DNA from: Pinus tabuliformis
Lineage: Eukaryota; Streptophyta; Pinopsida; Pinales; Pinaceae
Assembly: GCA_031772625.1 (NCBI GenBank)
Contig: CM062815.1
Span: 608,919,918 to 608,983,917, forward strand
Reading direction: 5' to 3'
Length of the DNA: 64,000 nt
Of the stretch, positions 33,458 to 43,410 are shown piece after piece. The position numbers were made by a program, and so were the translations under genes. How positions within the stretch are numbered: position 1 is the stretch's first letter; every line of letters begins with the position of its first letter. Under the pieces are notes generated by a model, which worked only from the letters and a program-made list of their open reading frames with translations, searched no databases and was not told the DNA's origin.

Positions 33458-34834
33458 TTACTTTGAATCTGCGTTAGATATGACATTCGGTGGTTTTGAT
33501 TCAGTTCTCTTATAAGTCCTAAATGGTCTTTTGTTTGAGGTTTCGGCGACCTGTTTCTTTATGTCAACCATTTCGTTAGACAAGGTTTTCAGGACCTTTT
33601 GCAAACCCTCCATGTCGTATGGGTCCTTTGGGGTTTTCTTCTTAGAATCCTCTTTGAAAGAGACTTTTTTGGCTTTTCTGTCCTCCATAGCAGCTTTCTT
33701 CTCTAGAGCATTGATGCACTTTTCCACGGCAAGCGCTTCTTTCATGTTTTCGGCTAAGGTAGGTTTCCCGGCCCTGTCTACAAAAATGGCTATATTGGCA
33801 GGTAGGGCGGTGATATACCATTCGCTTCGAATTTGTTCGCTTGGTTTGGAGGCAGTAGGGATTTTATTTAGGAGCTTATTGAATCTAGCATTAAATTCCT
33901 TTATTGGTTCCCTATGCTCTATTCTCAGATTGGAGAGATCGTTTATTAAAGTAGCCAAAGACCTATCATCTCCATATTTGGTAAGAAACTGCTCTTGGCA
34001 AGTGTTCCAACTGGTAATGGAACCAGAGGGTAAAGAAAAATACCAGGATCCTGCTGATCCTTGCAAGGTATAAGGGAAAAGCCTAACGACAACATCTTCT
34101 TCTGTTACTCCTTTCAAGTTGACTGCCAACATGAAATTATTGATATGTTCCTCAGCCTGGGTCCCATTATCTGGGTTAAATTTAGGTAGCCATTTTTCAG
34201 GAGCATCTGGTAAAGGATGCAATGGTGCAGGCATGTTGACTGCACCTGGCCTGGTCCATGGGTCTGCCATTATAATAGCAACAGTGGTTGATACTACTGT
34301 TGGAATTCCAGATGTATGGGAAGGAAATAACGATGAGGAGTGAGCAGGTTGGGATGTTGAGGTTTCTAATCCCTGGTGGACAACAATATGTAATGGGGGA
34401 GTGGATGGTAGACTTTGCAGAGGGGAAGATCCAATGGAGGATGTGGATGAAAGCTCTTCACTATCAGATCCTTTAGTATATTTTTTCGCCTTTTTCCTTT
34501 TGGGTAAAGGGAACTCAGTGGGTTCAATACCGAGCTTCTCGCTCTGAAGTCTGGTGAGAGGGTGAGGTAAATTGAACTGCGAAGTCACACTGCTTTGTGA
34601 TACCTCAGATTTCTGTGGCAAAATCGAGAAGCTCTGAAGTTTGTGGATAAGAGAATGGACTTCAGGGGATTCAAGACTTAATTGTTCTGGAGTATGATGA
34701 GTTTGAGCAGTGGTAGTTGATTCCTCTTCTTCTTGTTTGGATACCAGCAAACCAGTATGCAAATAGGAAGATCGAGGGGATTCGGAGGGAGAATTACTCT
34801 TAGGATAGCTTATAGGTTTTGACCTATGTGCCAT
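33458..34834 (-). CDS. T gag
   Basis: A 458-residue minus-strand frame starting MAHRSKPISYPKSNSP. Residues 1-185 are Ser/Pro/Thr-rich and disordered with a KRKKAKKY basic patch. The capsid domain (about 215-360) has KWLPKFNPDNGTQAEEHINN, VRLFPYTLQGSAGSWYFSLP, SWNTCQEQFLTKYG and EFNARFNKLLNKIP. The C-terminal 100 residues are Lys-rich. The start codon lies only 33 bases after the 5' LTR, just past the PBS, so there is almost no separate leader: the leader function must sit inside the LTR. Pol follows immediately. Confidence 0.9.
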   Translation of the reverse strand: MAHRSKPISYPKSNSPSESPRSSYLHTGLLVSKQEEEESTTTAQTHHTPEQLSLESPEVHSLIHKLQSFSILPQKSEVSQSSVTSQFNLPHPLTRLQSEKLGIEPTEFPLPKRKKAKKYTKGSDSEELSSTSSIGSSPLQSLPSTPPLHIVVHQGLETSTSQPAHSSSLFPSHTSGIPTVVSTTVAIIMADPWTRPGAVNMPAPLHPLPDAPEKWLPKFNPDNGTQAEEHINNFMLAVNLKGVTEEDVVVRLFPYTLQGSAGSWYFSLPSGSITSWNTCQEQFLTKYGDDRSLATLINDLSNLRIEHREPIKEFNARFNKLLNKIPTASKPSEQIRSEWYITALPANIAIFVDRAGKPTLAENMKEALAVEKCINALEKKAAMEDRKAKKVSFKEDSKKKTPKDPYDMEGLQKVLKTLSNEMVDIKKQVAETSNKRPFRTYKRTESKPPNVISNADSK

Positions 34835-34846
34835 TCACAGTTGATG

Positions 34847-34864
34847 CGCTCCTTCTAGCGCCAA
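34847..34864 (-). other. Primer-binding site of T
   Basis: After the 5' LTR end (CCTCAACA) the minus strand reads TTTTTGGCGCTAGAAGGAGC. The TTGGCGCTAGAAGGAG sequence is a recurrent PBS of Tat-branch elements such as the RIRE2/Grande type. I do not assign the tRNA with certainty. Confidence 0.75.
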
Positions 34865-35765
34865 AAATGTTGAGGCCTCGAAAATTGCTGCAACAACATC
34901 GGGGATAACCACCCGGTCCGGACCTTAATACAGCTCCTTTTCCGTTTGGAATAGTGGCTCCGACTGGGGATAATGGGACCAGTTTCCCAAAAAGGTAGAT
35001 AAACGGGATGAATGAATGATAAAACTGAGCTAGCGATGGGCGAATGACTAAATCTATTGGCAAAAATAAAAGAAATATAATCTATCCCGGGAATCTATTT
35101 AGCTTTGAAGTGTAGTGTTTGATGGTCCAAGCCTAAAGACAGGCATATAGATGACTCTATCTATCAGACGCCGATATTAATACATTTTGTGATTGTTGTG
35201 CCTAAATAGTTAAGCAAAGCGATTGAGCGATATTACTACACTCATTATTATATCATTGATACATGCATGATTGAAAGGAAAGCAGACTATAAAACATCCA
35301 ATAGTGGAACGAATATGGAACCGCTGTTAAAACATATGCATGCGATCAATAATAGCAAAGATAACCAAATAACAATTTACATAACAGGAATGGATTCAGA
35401 CATAGATAGAAATACCATATGAGCTGTTTAGACACTCCCGATATCAATCGCTACTTGTAGTTCCTCCTTCAACACAGAGACATTTCCATAAAAAGACAAT
35501 AGTGCATAATTGCATAAAAAGCTTCCTTATCAAATTTAGAACGATTGGTCCAGCTTCATAAAAGAATATTGACTGAAGCACAGTAGTGCAAACTTCAGTC
35601 TTTTAAGTCTGTTACAAAACTTTACGACCCTTTCTAAAAACATGAAAGGGTCTATAAATACTAAACTAATCTAAATATCTAAGAAACTGAAATGCTATTA
35701 AGTTGGCATCAATAAATATTTCTCCTATCTTCCTCAGCGATCTGGCAATCGGTGGCAATGATTCA

Positions 35766-36983
35766 TTAGGTAGGCTCTTTGCCTTTAAACCTGAGCTGAC
35801 ATATCGCTAGCATTAGCTCTACTTCAGGCGGTTTGTTGAGGTGCGAACTGAGCTGAGCAGCGTATGTGGCATCTTGAATATCGGGAATTATACAACCGAG
35901 TGCATCAGTTAAACACTTGAGGGCCGACCTTTGTGTGTGTGGCTTGATCAGAAAGAGCCAATATGCATCGGAAGTCAAAGTATTAACTCCAGCGATTAAC
36001 CTTCCCTTCTCCTCCAAGTCAGGATAAATTGATTGCTCAATCATATTTGTTGTTGTTATGCCTCCAGGTGTACACTGGGAGATCATGTTCGCCAAGTAGA
36101 GGGTGTTGTTGGCCAGATCAACCATATTGCTGGCAGTTAATTTACATCTTGAAGCCGCCCTTTCTGCTTTTATCACTTGAGTTTGCCATTCTGTGAAGAG
36201 TATATCCTTATATGTTTCTTGGATCCTGGGCAATTTTGCTGCTTTTCCCACATCAGAATCTTGCCAATCAAGATATGCAGTTATTGTTTCTTCAGCTTGG
36301 TCTAACTCATTCCTGGCCTTCTCTACCTGCTGATTAATGGATGTAGTTAACTCACATAATGGCTCTACTTCAATGAGTTATTGACAAAGGAGCCTAATTT
36401 GTGATATTAATGCATTGTTTATTTGCAATGCTTCTGCTCTGAACTCATCCACCTGTGGAGTGCCTTTTATTATTTGGAGCTGTGATGACAATTGAGCTAT
36501 TTGCTCGTCTTTCGTTTTCATCATCAGCTCATTTGCTGTCCTCAACTGCGCCAATGCCTCCGATAATTCCTTTTGTTTCTGGATCGCGCTTTGGTCGATC
36601 CTCTGCCTCTCTGTCTGCAATTGCTGGGTTAATGAATTGTTCATTTGCTGTTGTGCCAGCAACTGCTCTTCTGCTTGCGCTGCCTTCTGCTTTGCCTCGG
36701 TCACTTCTGCCTGTAGTGCAAAAATTTCTTGGTCCTTAGTCTTCAATAGAAGACTTACCTCCGATGCCTTATCAATAGTCGCTGCAGAATAAGCTCCTGC
36801 ATACTGTGACAGCTTTGTTAGGTCATCGGAGGGGTCCAATTCCTCCTTCCATACTACATTACCCATGACTGTTTGCTCTGGAAAGATAGAAGGTTGATCA
36901 GTCCTTCGTCTTTTCCTTGATCGCTTTACAACTGCTCTATGCCTTGGGCTGTAGAAAACATCCAGGGGAGGAATATCTTCCAC
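35766..36983 (-). pseudogene. T accessory coiled-coil region, 5' LTR copy
   Basis: It is nearly identical to the coiled-coil frame in the 3' LTR (23345-24967): the KRSRKRRR basic patch, the Gln-rich heptad segment and the C-terminal helical domain ending VEPMLAICQLR-like in one copy and VELMLAICQLR in the other. This copy is more broken than the 3' LTR copy. Being in the 5' LTR, it is the copy that would lie between promoter and gag on the genomic RNA. See the 3' LTR entry for domain detail. Confidence 0.6.
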
Positions 36984-37365
36984 CTGGAGAACGATTTGAT
37001 CGGAAGGGTCTTTAGGAATTACCTCAACATCCTTAGAAATGGGTGGGCCGCTGGTTCCACTTAGAACCTAAGGAGAAGTGATGTCCGGTGTGTCATTTGT
37101 TTTGGAGGTGTCCGTATCTTTCGAACCTTCCTTTCCACTGATAATAGAGTCAAATTGCTTCCACTGCTGGAGCAATTCGGGATCAATGGTGGTTTGTTTC
37201 TGCTTCTCGGCTTGGGACTCGCTCCACTCTTTTTCCTGCTCTTTCCTCTGTTGCTCCTCTTGTTATTTCCTCTGTTTTTCTTCTTGTTCCTTTTTCTTCC
37301 TATCTGCCAGTTCTTTTTTCTGTTTCTCCTCTCGTTCCCTCTTCTGCTGTTCCTCTACCTCTTTC

Positions 37366-39066
37366 TTATTTCTCTCTTCTTGTTCCATTTGTGCTCTCTG
37401 CTGTTTTTCTGCTTGTTCTTTCTTTTGCCTTTCCACTTGTTCTTTTCTCTGCCTGCTGCTTCTTTTGCCTTTCCTCTTGTTGCTTCTTCTGATCTTTTGT
37501 TGTAATAGGAGGCTGGCTTGACTGTTGCCGACCAGGCTCGCTTGAAGATGTCGCTGGGGTTGTTGCCAGTAAATCTAGAGGCAGAGTTTGCAACCTCTGC
37601 TCTCTAAGTTTATTGAACTCAGTTAACCCTTCATCATTATATTTCATCCTAGCGAGTTCTTTAGCATGGCCTATTGATTCGGAGGCAACGAACAGGTCAT
37701 CAAACATATCTTCTTGATGATCAATTTTAGCCAATTTGGCCTGTTCTAATGCAGTGTAAGCAGTTTTCTTTGGATCATATAGCCTATTTGGGATAGTGGC
37801 CAGAGTTAAGGACTGAATCTTTGTGGCTTCCTTTTCTGCATGCTTGAGATCATGCAGAGTATAGACACCAATTCTCAAGGGAAAAGAGGGCCAGCCCCTC
37901 TTCTTTTCTTTCTTCAGAGTCTGTGTAGTACTCTCGGCCATAATCTGATAGGCGATTTCTCTAGCTAGCAGTTTATCTGGAATATACAAAGGGAGAACAT
38001 GTGGATTGTCTTGGCTCCCGAAATCCCTAACGTAGGTAAATCTCTCTTCTCCTAACCAACTTGCTACCGCTAGTAAATCAAAGGAAGCTAGATAGGAGAT
38101 TTTGGGAATGGGCTTATCAAAAATAGAATAATGAATGGGAACCATAAAGCCATTGCAGATTTGGTACAAATGGTGCTTGTAAGAAGACTTCCACAATTTC
38201 TGGTGGTATATATGAATGGGTGAGGGGTCTTGGGCAGTCCACCTCCAACCGAGGACGGGAAACTCAGAATTGAAACATAATGTATCTAAAATATATGCAC
38301 TGTAATAAAACGGGGGAATTTTCCTTTCAGTGACAACAGAATTAGCTCTAAAATCATGAACAGCTACGGCTAGCTTATCAGAGAGAATAGTGGCCCAATC
38401 CATGATTATGTTGTTTACTGCTGCCTCCATTAGAGGAACCATCTCTATGATGAAGTTAGCAGAGTCATGTAATCCCCATAGCCTACACATCATTATCCCT
38501 GCATAGCAATAGGGAGACGCCAAAGAATCGACTGAGTACTTACCGGAAGACTCGTGCTTGTGTTTGGCCGGATTCTGCCTCCAATCCCGGATGGGTTCGG
38601 ATTCCACTTCATTATCAGCTGCAAATTTCTCCAGGAATGTCTTGTTATACACCTTCTCCGGCTCGGGCAAATGATACATTTGCCTTAGATGCTCTGGCTT
38701 GAACGATCCGAAAATCCTCCCATCTCTGGTGCTAAAAGTCCTGTCGAGGATTGGAATTTCCTCAATTGCCCATTTCACGACGTCTGTGTAGGGAAGAATC
38801 TGTTCTCTGGCCGCTATCCTGTGAAGGAAAGAGTCGGCCAAATCTTTGAGAGTAGAATCAGTCTTCTTGAGTAAGTCCACACTAGCTTCCGTCACTGTTA
38901 CCACTTGTTGTTCGGCCTCTAGCAGATTATAAGTGCCTTGCCATGTAGCTCTGGTGAGACCCGTGCATGTGGTATCCGATATTAAGCCCTTCTTTTTATC
39001 TGCGGCAGCTTGTCCTGCAACTGATGTAGCAGAGGAACCCGCAGTCTTCTTAGATTTCTTTCCCAT
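37366..39066 (-). CDS. T accessory globular frame, 5' LTR copy
   Basis: A 566-residue minus-strand frame, the twin of 25052-26653, with the same basic N-terminus, globular aromatic domain and Gln/Lys-rich C-terminus. Most differences between the twins seen by eye are single residues (LLEAEQQ versus LLEVEQP; YVRDFGSQDN versus YVRVFGSQAN). The frame begins about 470 bp downstream of the TATA box at 39533-39543 and is the promoter-proximal cistron, ahead of the coiled-coil region, PBS and gag. No function is assigned. Ogre elements carry an unexplained frame upstream of gag, but outside the LTR; the LTR-internal location here is different. Confidence 0.7.
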   Translation of the reverse strand: MGKKSKKTAGSSATSVAGQAAADKKKGLISDTTCTGLTRATWQGTYNLLEAEQQVVTVTEASVDLLKKTDSTLKDLADSFLHRIAAREQILPYTDVVKWAIEEIPILDRTFSTRDGRIFGSFKPEHLRQMYHLPEPEKVYNKTFLEKFAADNEVESEPIRDWRQNPAKHKHESSGKYSVDSLASPYCYAGIMMCRLWGLHDSANFIIEMVPLMEAAVNNIIMDWATILSDKLAVAVHDFRANSVVTERKIPPFYYSAYILDTLCFNSEFPVLGWRWTAQDPSPIHIYHQKLWKSSYKHHLYQICNGFMVPIHYSIFDKPIPKISYLASFDLLAVASWLGEERFTYVRDFGSQDNPHVLPLYIPDKLLAREIAYQIMAESTTQTLKKEKKRGWPSFPLRIGVYTLHDLKHAEKEATKIQSLTLATIPNRLYDPKKTAYTALEQAKLAKIDHQEDMFDDLFVASESIGHAKELARMKYNDEGLTEFNKLREQRLQTLPLDLLATTPATSSSEPGRQQSSQPPITTKDQKKQQEERQKKQQAEKRTSGKAKERTSRKTAESTNGTRREK

Positions 39067-39483
39067 CTTGCTCAGGCTTCTCTCGAAGGATGAATTCTAC
39101 ACAAAGGCAAAAAAAAAAAATCGTAACATAGAAACATAACAACGAAAATCTATAGTGGGAGAGATATATCAATCGAAGTGTGCCGAGAGACTAACTCTCA
39201 AAAATGGCTGTGGATCCAATCACTGGGAAGATCTTACATATACATTAAATGGCAATTTAAGGCCTGCTACTCTTTAAATGCTTATTACACCGTTATCCGA
39301 CTAAATGACCCCCTTAAGCGTGCAATGGATATTTTGGCGGTTGAGCGCAGGCAATCGTTAATCGAAGGGGCAAAACTTTAAATATGAATGCATCACCTTA
39401 TCCCTCCATTTAACAGCTTTTTCGAAATTCGTGCTCTATCAATCGGATATCAATAATACTTTAGATCTTCAAGTTATGGCTTT

Positions 39484-39950
39484 TGAAACGCCGATCGCCG
39501 ATAGCGATATCGCATCGCTTTAGGAGAATAGGTATTATATAACCATAAGCATAGGATCCTCGCGAACGTCGATATGCGACATCGCATCGGATAGTGTGGA
39601 GAAATATAACAAGGTGCATTTAGAGTGAAGTGCCGATTCTCCGATCGCCGATATCGCATCGCATCGGTGGTTAGACGTGGGCACCTTATTAATGTGCATG
39701 GGATGTTGCCGACTACCGATTGTGAAATTGCATCGGATCGGAGTAAATGTCTTAAGATGGTTTGACCGCATACGAAGTATCGCCGATTGCGCATAGCGTC
39801 GGAGCTTATGTTATGTGCGTTTTTTAAGATGTGTATGGAGTATTGCCGATCGCCGATAGCGAAATCGCATCAGCGGAGACCATTGTGCCACTTAAATGTG
39901 TTTTCCATGTCATTGCGATATACGATCTTGCGATCGCTTTATCGCAATAA
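39484..39950 (-). promoter_or_regulatory. U3 palindrome array in T 5' LTR
   Basis: It is the counterpart of 27070-27555, with GCCGATCGCCGATAGCGATA and TCGCATCGG blocks at about 75-bp spacing on both sides of the TATA box. This copy would have driven the genomic RNA. Confidence 0.7.
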
Positions 39951-40140
39951 TAAAAGATTGTTTTATTTGTTGAGAAATGGTTGTTCTCAAGGTTTAAATA
40001 AATGAGCTCATTTGATCATCGGACCTTTTTTGAACAACAAAAATATTGATACCAATTAAACTTTCAAAGGGACCCATTCCATATGTTAACCTTTATAAAT
40101 AAAATTAATATGAAATGGGGGGTTGTTGTAGAGCACAACA

Positions 40141-40145
40141 GGAGC
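40141..40145. repeat. Target-site duplication of element T, right copy
   Basis: GGAGC follows the right LTR end and matches 22442-22446. Confidence 0.9.
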
Positions 40146-41474
40146 ACAAGTTCGTACTAGCATTTTGTAGTATTGAAGCGAACAACAACTGCTAGGTTTA
40201 AAAACACCATAACACATCTCTAGCCTAGACCTTCTAAATGTGATCATTAGGTTTCAAATGCACCTTAGGTTAATTGAATACATTTTAAATTTTATCTTGA
40301 AATTATGTCTTGGTTCTCAGGCCTTATCAATGTGACTCGAAAAACTCCTATATGCAGCTAAATGAGACAAGACCCTTTCAATTCGATGAATTGTTTACAC
40401 TAATGAGAGTAGAAACCACAATCAATGCAACAAACAAGCAATTGAAAGAAAAATGACCTTTTCACTACTTTTCTTTTTGAAAACAAAATAATGAAAAACT
40501 CTTTCCATTCCTATTTTTCCTATCAAACACACTTCAAGTAGTCCTTTCAATAGTAAAGAGAATTCATTTCTTTTCCAATGCAAATGACGATGCAACTCTA
40601 GTCTTCAATGATGCTAGCTAATGTAACATATTGATTCAGAAAACTAGAATTATGTATTTTTCAATGAAATGATAAAACGGATCTTTCACAAACACTTCAA
40701 TGAATTTTTTTCAAAATAATCAACCTCAAGCAAATGCAAAGCACAAAAGAGAATTCCTTCTAAACTAATGATGAAAAGACTTAACCAAAAAAAAGATGAG
40801 CAATGTGATCTATGCCCGAAAAGAGACGCTTAATCAACAAACGAAACTTTTCAAACTTGTTAAATGGAAATCAAAGAAACAAAAGGACTAAAAACAAAAT
40901 GCAAGGAGCAACTTAACCAACAACTTGACTTGTTGAGCACACAAACAGCTGAATGGATGACAACCTAGATGCCCTAGGGCCACAAACCTTCCAAGGACTC
41001 AAGAAACCAAGTAAAGAAAAGGAAAACCAAACAAGCACATAAACCAAGCTAATGAAGCTTTCCAGTCAGGGAGAACACAGGAAGAACAAGCTAAGAGGCA
41101 AAAATCAAGAGGGAAAGACACACTGGTTATGATCTAGGGGAAACCCTGATCTTCACCTACAGGAATTGGCGCGACTGCCTAACTGACAACAAGCGCCACA
41201 AGGGGGCCGACGCGACTTCCTAACTGAAAACAAGCGCCACAAGGGGGTTGGCGCGACTATTTTAGAGAAACTTGCCTGTCAGAAAAATAAACGTGCTGAC
41301 TGAGGATTCAAGGTAAAAAATAAAAAAATTTAAAGGCTAAAACCTGACATGCCACTGTAAATTTCAGACTTAGAGCAGTAAACCAGGCAAAGTAGAGAAA
41401 ACTAAAGGGAAATGGTGATAATAGAAAAGTTCACACAAAACCATAAAATGACAATAAATCAAACAGAAGGATTA
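40146..41474 (-). other. Leader of element H (PBS side)
   Basis: About 1.3 kb of non-coding sequence. It resembles the K leader (54095-55390): both contain CACAAGT(T/C)CGTACTAGCA, TCTCTAGCCTAGAC(CTT)CTAAATG and GTTAGGTT(T/C)CAAA blocks. A 47-bp unit containing GGCGCGACT and AAGCGCCACAAGGGGG is repeated about 2.5 times at 41164-41270. No credible frame is seen. Confidence 0.65.
41164..41270. repeat. 47-bp tandem repeat in H leader
   Basis: Two full copies and one partial copy of a unit with GGCGCGACT and AACAAGCGCCACAAGGGGG. GGCGC/GCGCC pairs within the unit could form hairpins. GGCGCGACT occurs again in H's LTR near 42312, upstream of its TATA box. Confidence 0.7.
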
Positions 41475-41494
41475 GCTCCCCAACAAAGCCGCCA
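41475..41494 (-). other. Primer-binding site of element H
   Basis: The minus strand reads TGGCGGCTTTGTTGGGGAGC, two bases after the LTR. It is of the TGGCG...GGGGA type used by Tat/Ogre-like elements and parallels K's PBS. Confidence 0.6.
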
Positions 41495-41496
41495 TT

Positions 41497-42573
41497 TGTG
41501 GTAAAGGTAAATTCTCGATGCGGACAAAGACAATTCCTCTAGCCCGAGAGAGCGGGTCTAGCCACAAACAAACAATCTATAGAAAAATTCCTTAATCTAG
41601 AATCAAATAGGAGGGCCTACCTCTTTGAACGCTACTCCGCTTGGTGATGATCCTGCTTTATTACCCCTGCTACTTTTCGTTTCCTTCCGTCGAATACCTG
41701 AAACAAGCAAACAAACAACAACAACAAACGTGATAGCATACAAATTGCATTCAGCCTACTTAACAGGTCAAGGAATATTAAGCCATCAAATGTAAGATAA
41801 CACTTTAATGTAGGAAATCAATCAATAGTTGTATTCATATAAGTTCAGAAAGAGATTACAACCAATGCCTTAACGTTGTTGGTCTCCTCCAACATATCTG
41901 AGTTCCCACACTTCTACTAGCATCTCATGGATAGCCCCAACAATGGAAGTTTTAATGCTTCTTCCCTTTAGTTTCAAACCAAATCAAACACACTATTGTC
42001 CCTCAAACATATACTAGAGAGCTACAAGCTATAGATGCCTTGGTGATTATTCAAGCTCCAAAAATACTAAGACTGAAACTAGTTTAGCTTGTAAAAGGAG
42101 GGGTTTATATAGCTTGGATGGAGGGGAGATGGTTCCTCTTATCATGGGAGAAGGCCTTATCCCTTGGGTTTGTTCCATCCTAATAGGGGAAAGGATCCCA
42201 AACTGACTTCCTCAGCTCCATCCAACCCAACCATTTATCAGACTTCCATTACGAAGCTTCTAGACCTGGAAGCTTTAACTCCATATTTAAAAACTTTCCA
42301 AAAGAGGATCGGCGCGACTGAGAAAAGGCTCAGTAGCACCGTACGATTCTATTCCTACTTTTAATCTCTAAAAATTGGCATGAGGAGGAAACCGGTCATT
42401 AGCGTCGGTCTTGTAAACTGGGGTAAAAGGATGATTCTTGGGAAATGATGCAAAAGGGAATTTCTTTGATCATGAAGAGGGACATGATGGGAAATCTTGT
42501 ATGGTTCACTGTAGAGGTCCTCCAGGATCGTGGAACGGGGAGTACAGGGACAGTGACAAAATGCTATGTAACA
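41497..42573 (-). repeat. 5' LTR of element H
   Basis: About 1077 bp. The inner end (TGTGGTAAAGG) is set by the PBS. The outer end is set by similarity to K's LTR end: GACAGTGACAAAATGCTATG plus TAACA against GCAGTGCCCAAAAATGTCTA plus TAACA. TATA box GCTATATAAACC on the minus strand at 42102-42113. The partner LTR is left of the window, so age cannot be read. Confidence 0.6.
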
Positions 42574-43410
42574 CGCCTCTGGTAAGTGCCCGTGGAATCC
42601 TCACTATCATTGGAAGGTGATGAGGTTATCCCATCATCTGTCGTTGGTTGGTCACTGGTTGTCTTAGAGAATTCTCCAAACTCTTTTCTGACATACCTAA
42701 GTCCTACATAACGAGGCAATTCCTCCACTTTGATGAGATTCACAATGCCCTGGCCATTAATTCCGAGGCCCTTTCCTTGATACCCCATCTTCTACAAAAA
42801 TTTTGATCCAATTCCTGTAGTATGTTTCTCAAAAGTAGTGAAATCATCATCATAAAAAGAACATGAAATTGAAGGATCACTTTTTACCTCAAGCTTATCA
42901 TTCTACAACTTTTCCAAGGCCTCCTCTTGAGCTTGTAGCTGATGTCGCAACCTTTGTTTCTCCTTTTTTGCTTCTTTTAGGAATCTTCTTAGTTCAACAT
43001 TCTTTTCCTGGAGGCTTTGGTTCATTTCTTCGATTTCTTGGAGCCATGGAGTATTTGTTGTCCTCCTTATTTTTGGTAAAACACCTATTGAAATGTTTGT
43101 CTCATCGCCTAAATTGGAATCCAAGTTGATAGGTCCATCTTCTACAATCCCAAGAGCTGCAATATTCATTTCATCACCTGATTCTTCCTAGGTTCTTCTT
43201 AGTTCAACATTATTTTCCTAGAGGCTTTGGTTCATTTCTTCGATTTCTTGGAGCCATGGAGTATTTGTTTTCCTCCTTATTTTTGGTAAAACACCTATTG
43301 AAATGTTTGTCTCATCACCTGAATTCGAATCCAAGTTGATAGCTCCATCTTCTGCAATCCCAAGAGCTACAATCTTCATTTCATCACCTGATTCTTCCTA
43401 GGTCAATTGT
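42574..43410 (-). pseudogene. Element G: coiled coil and G-patch region downstream of gag
   Basis: Minus strand. At 42903-43169 there is a helical segment (WLQEIEEMNQSLQEKNVELR, FLKEAKKEKQRLRHQLQAQE), part of a 210-bp tandem duplication. Downstream, at 42678-42821, lies a clear G-patch: TTGIGSKFL, then KMGYQGKGLGINGQGI and PRYVGLRY, matching the consensus hhG...KMGW..G.GLG...QGI..PI.....R.GLGY. G-patch modules bind RNA or RNA helicases and are known at the end of betaretroviral proteases. Element H is inserted at the edge of this region, so what followed is outside the window. Confidence 0.65.
42984..43403 (-). repeat. 210-bp tandem duplication in G
   Basis: Units 42984-43193 and 43194-43403 are about 95% alike by eye and join head to tail. 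The period is exactly 70 codons, so duplication kept the frame at the time. It covers the coiled-coil segment and its acidic N-terminal flank. Confidence 0.85.

Larger units (their letters stand above)
22447..40140 (-). mobile_element. Element T: Tat-branch Ty3/gypsy element with giant coding LTRs
   Basis: A 17.7-kb minus-strand element has a 5' LTR at 34868-40140, PBS, gag, pol, about 1.1 kb of non-coding sequence and a 3' LTR at 22447-27746, flanked by GGAGC on both sides. LTRs of about 5.3 kb are among the longest known; Ogre and some other Tat elements approach this. Each LTR carries an accessory globular frame and a coiled-coil frame on the same strand as gag-pol. Pol contains a second, archaeal-type RNase H, the hallmark of Tat elements. 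LTR copies differ by about 1-2% by eye, so it is the youngest element whose pair can be compared. It looks whole in layout but is broken, with perhaps five or so breaks. Confidence 0.9.
34868..40140 (-). repeat. 5' LTR of element T, 5.3 kb
   Basis: It is the partner of 22447-27746, starting TGTTGAGGCC and ending GAGCACAACA. TATA box at 39533-39543 on the minus strand. It contains the second copy of the accessory coding region. Differences from the 3' LTR are scattered, about 1-2% by eye. Confidence 0.9.
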
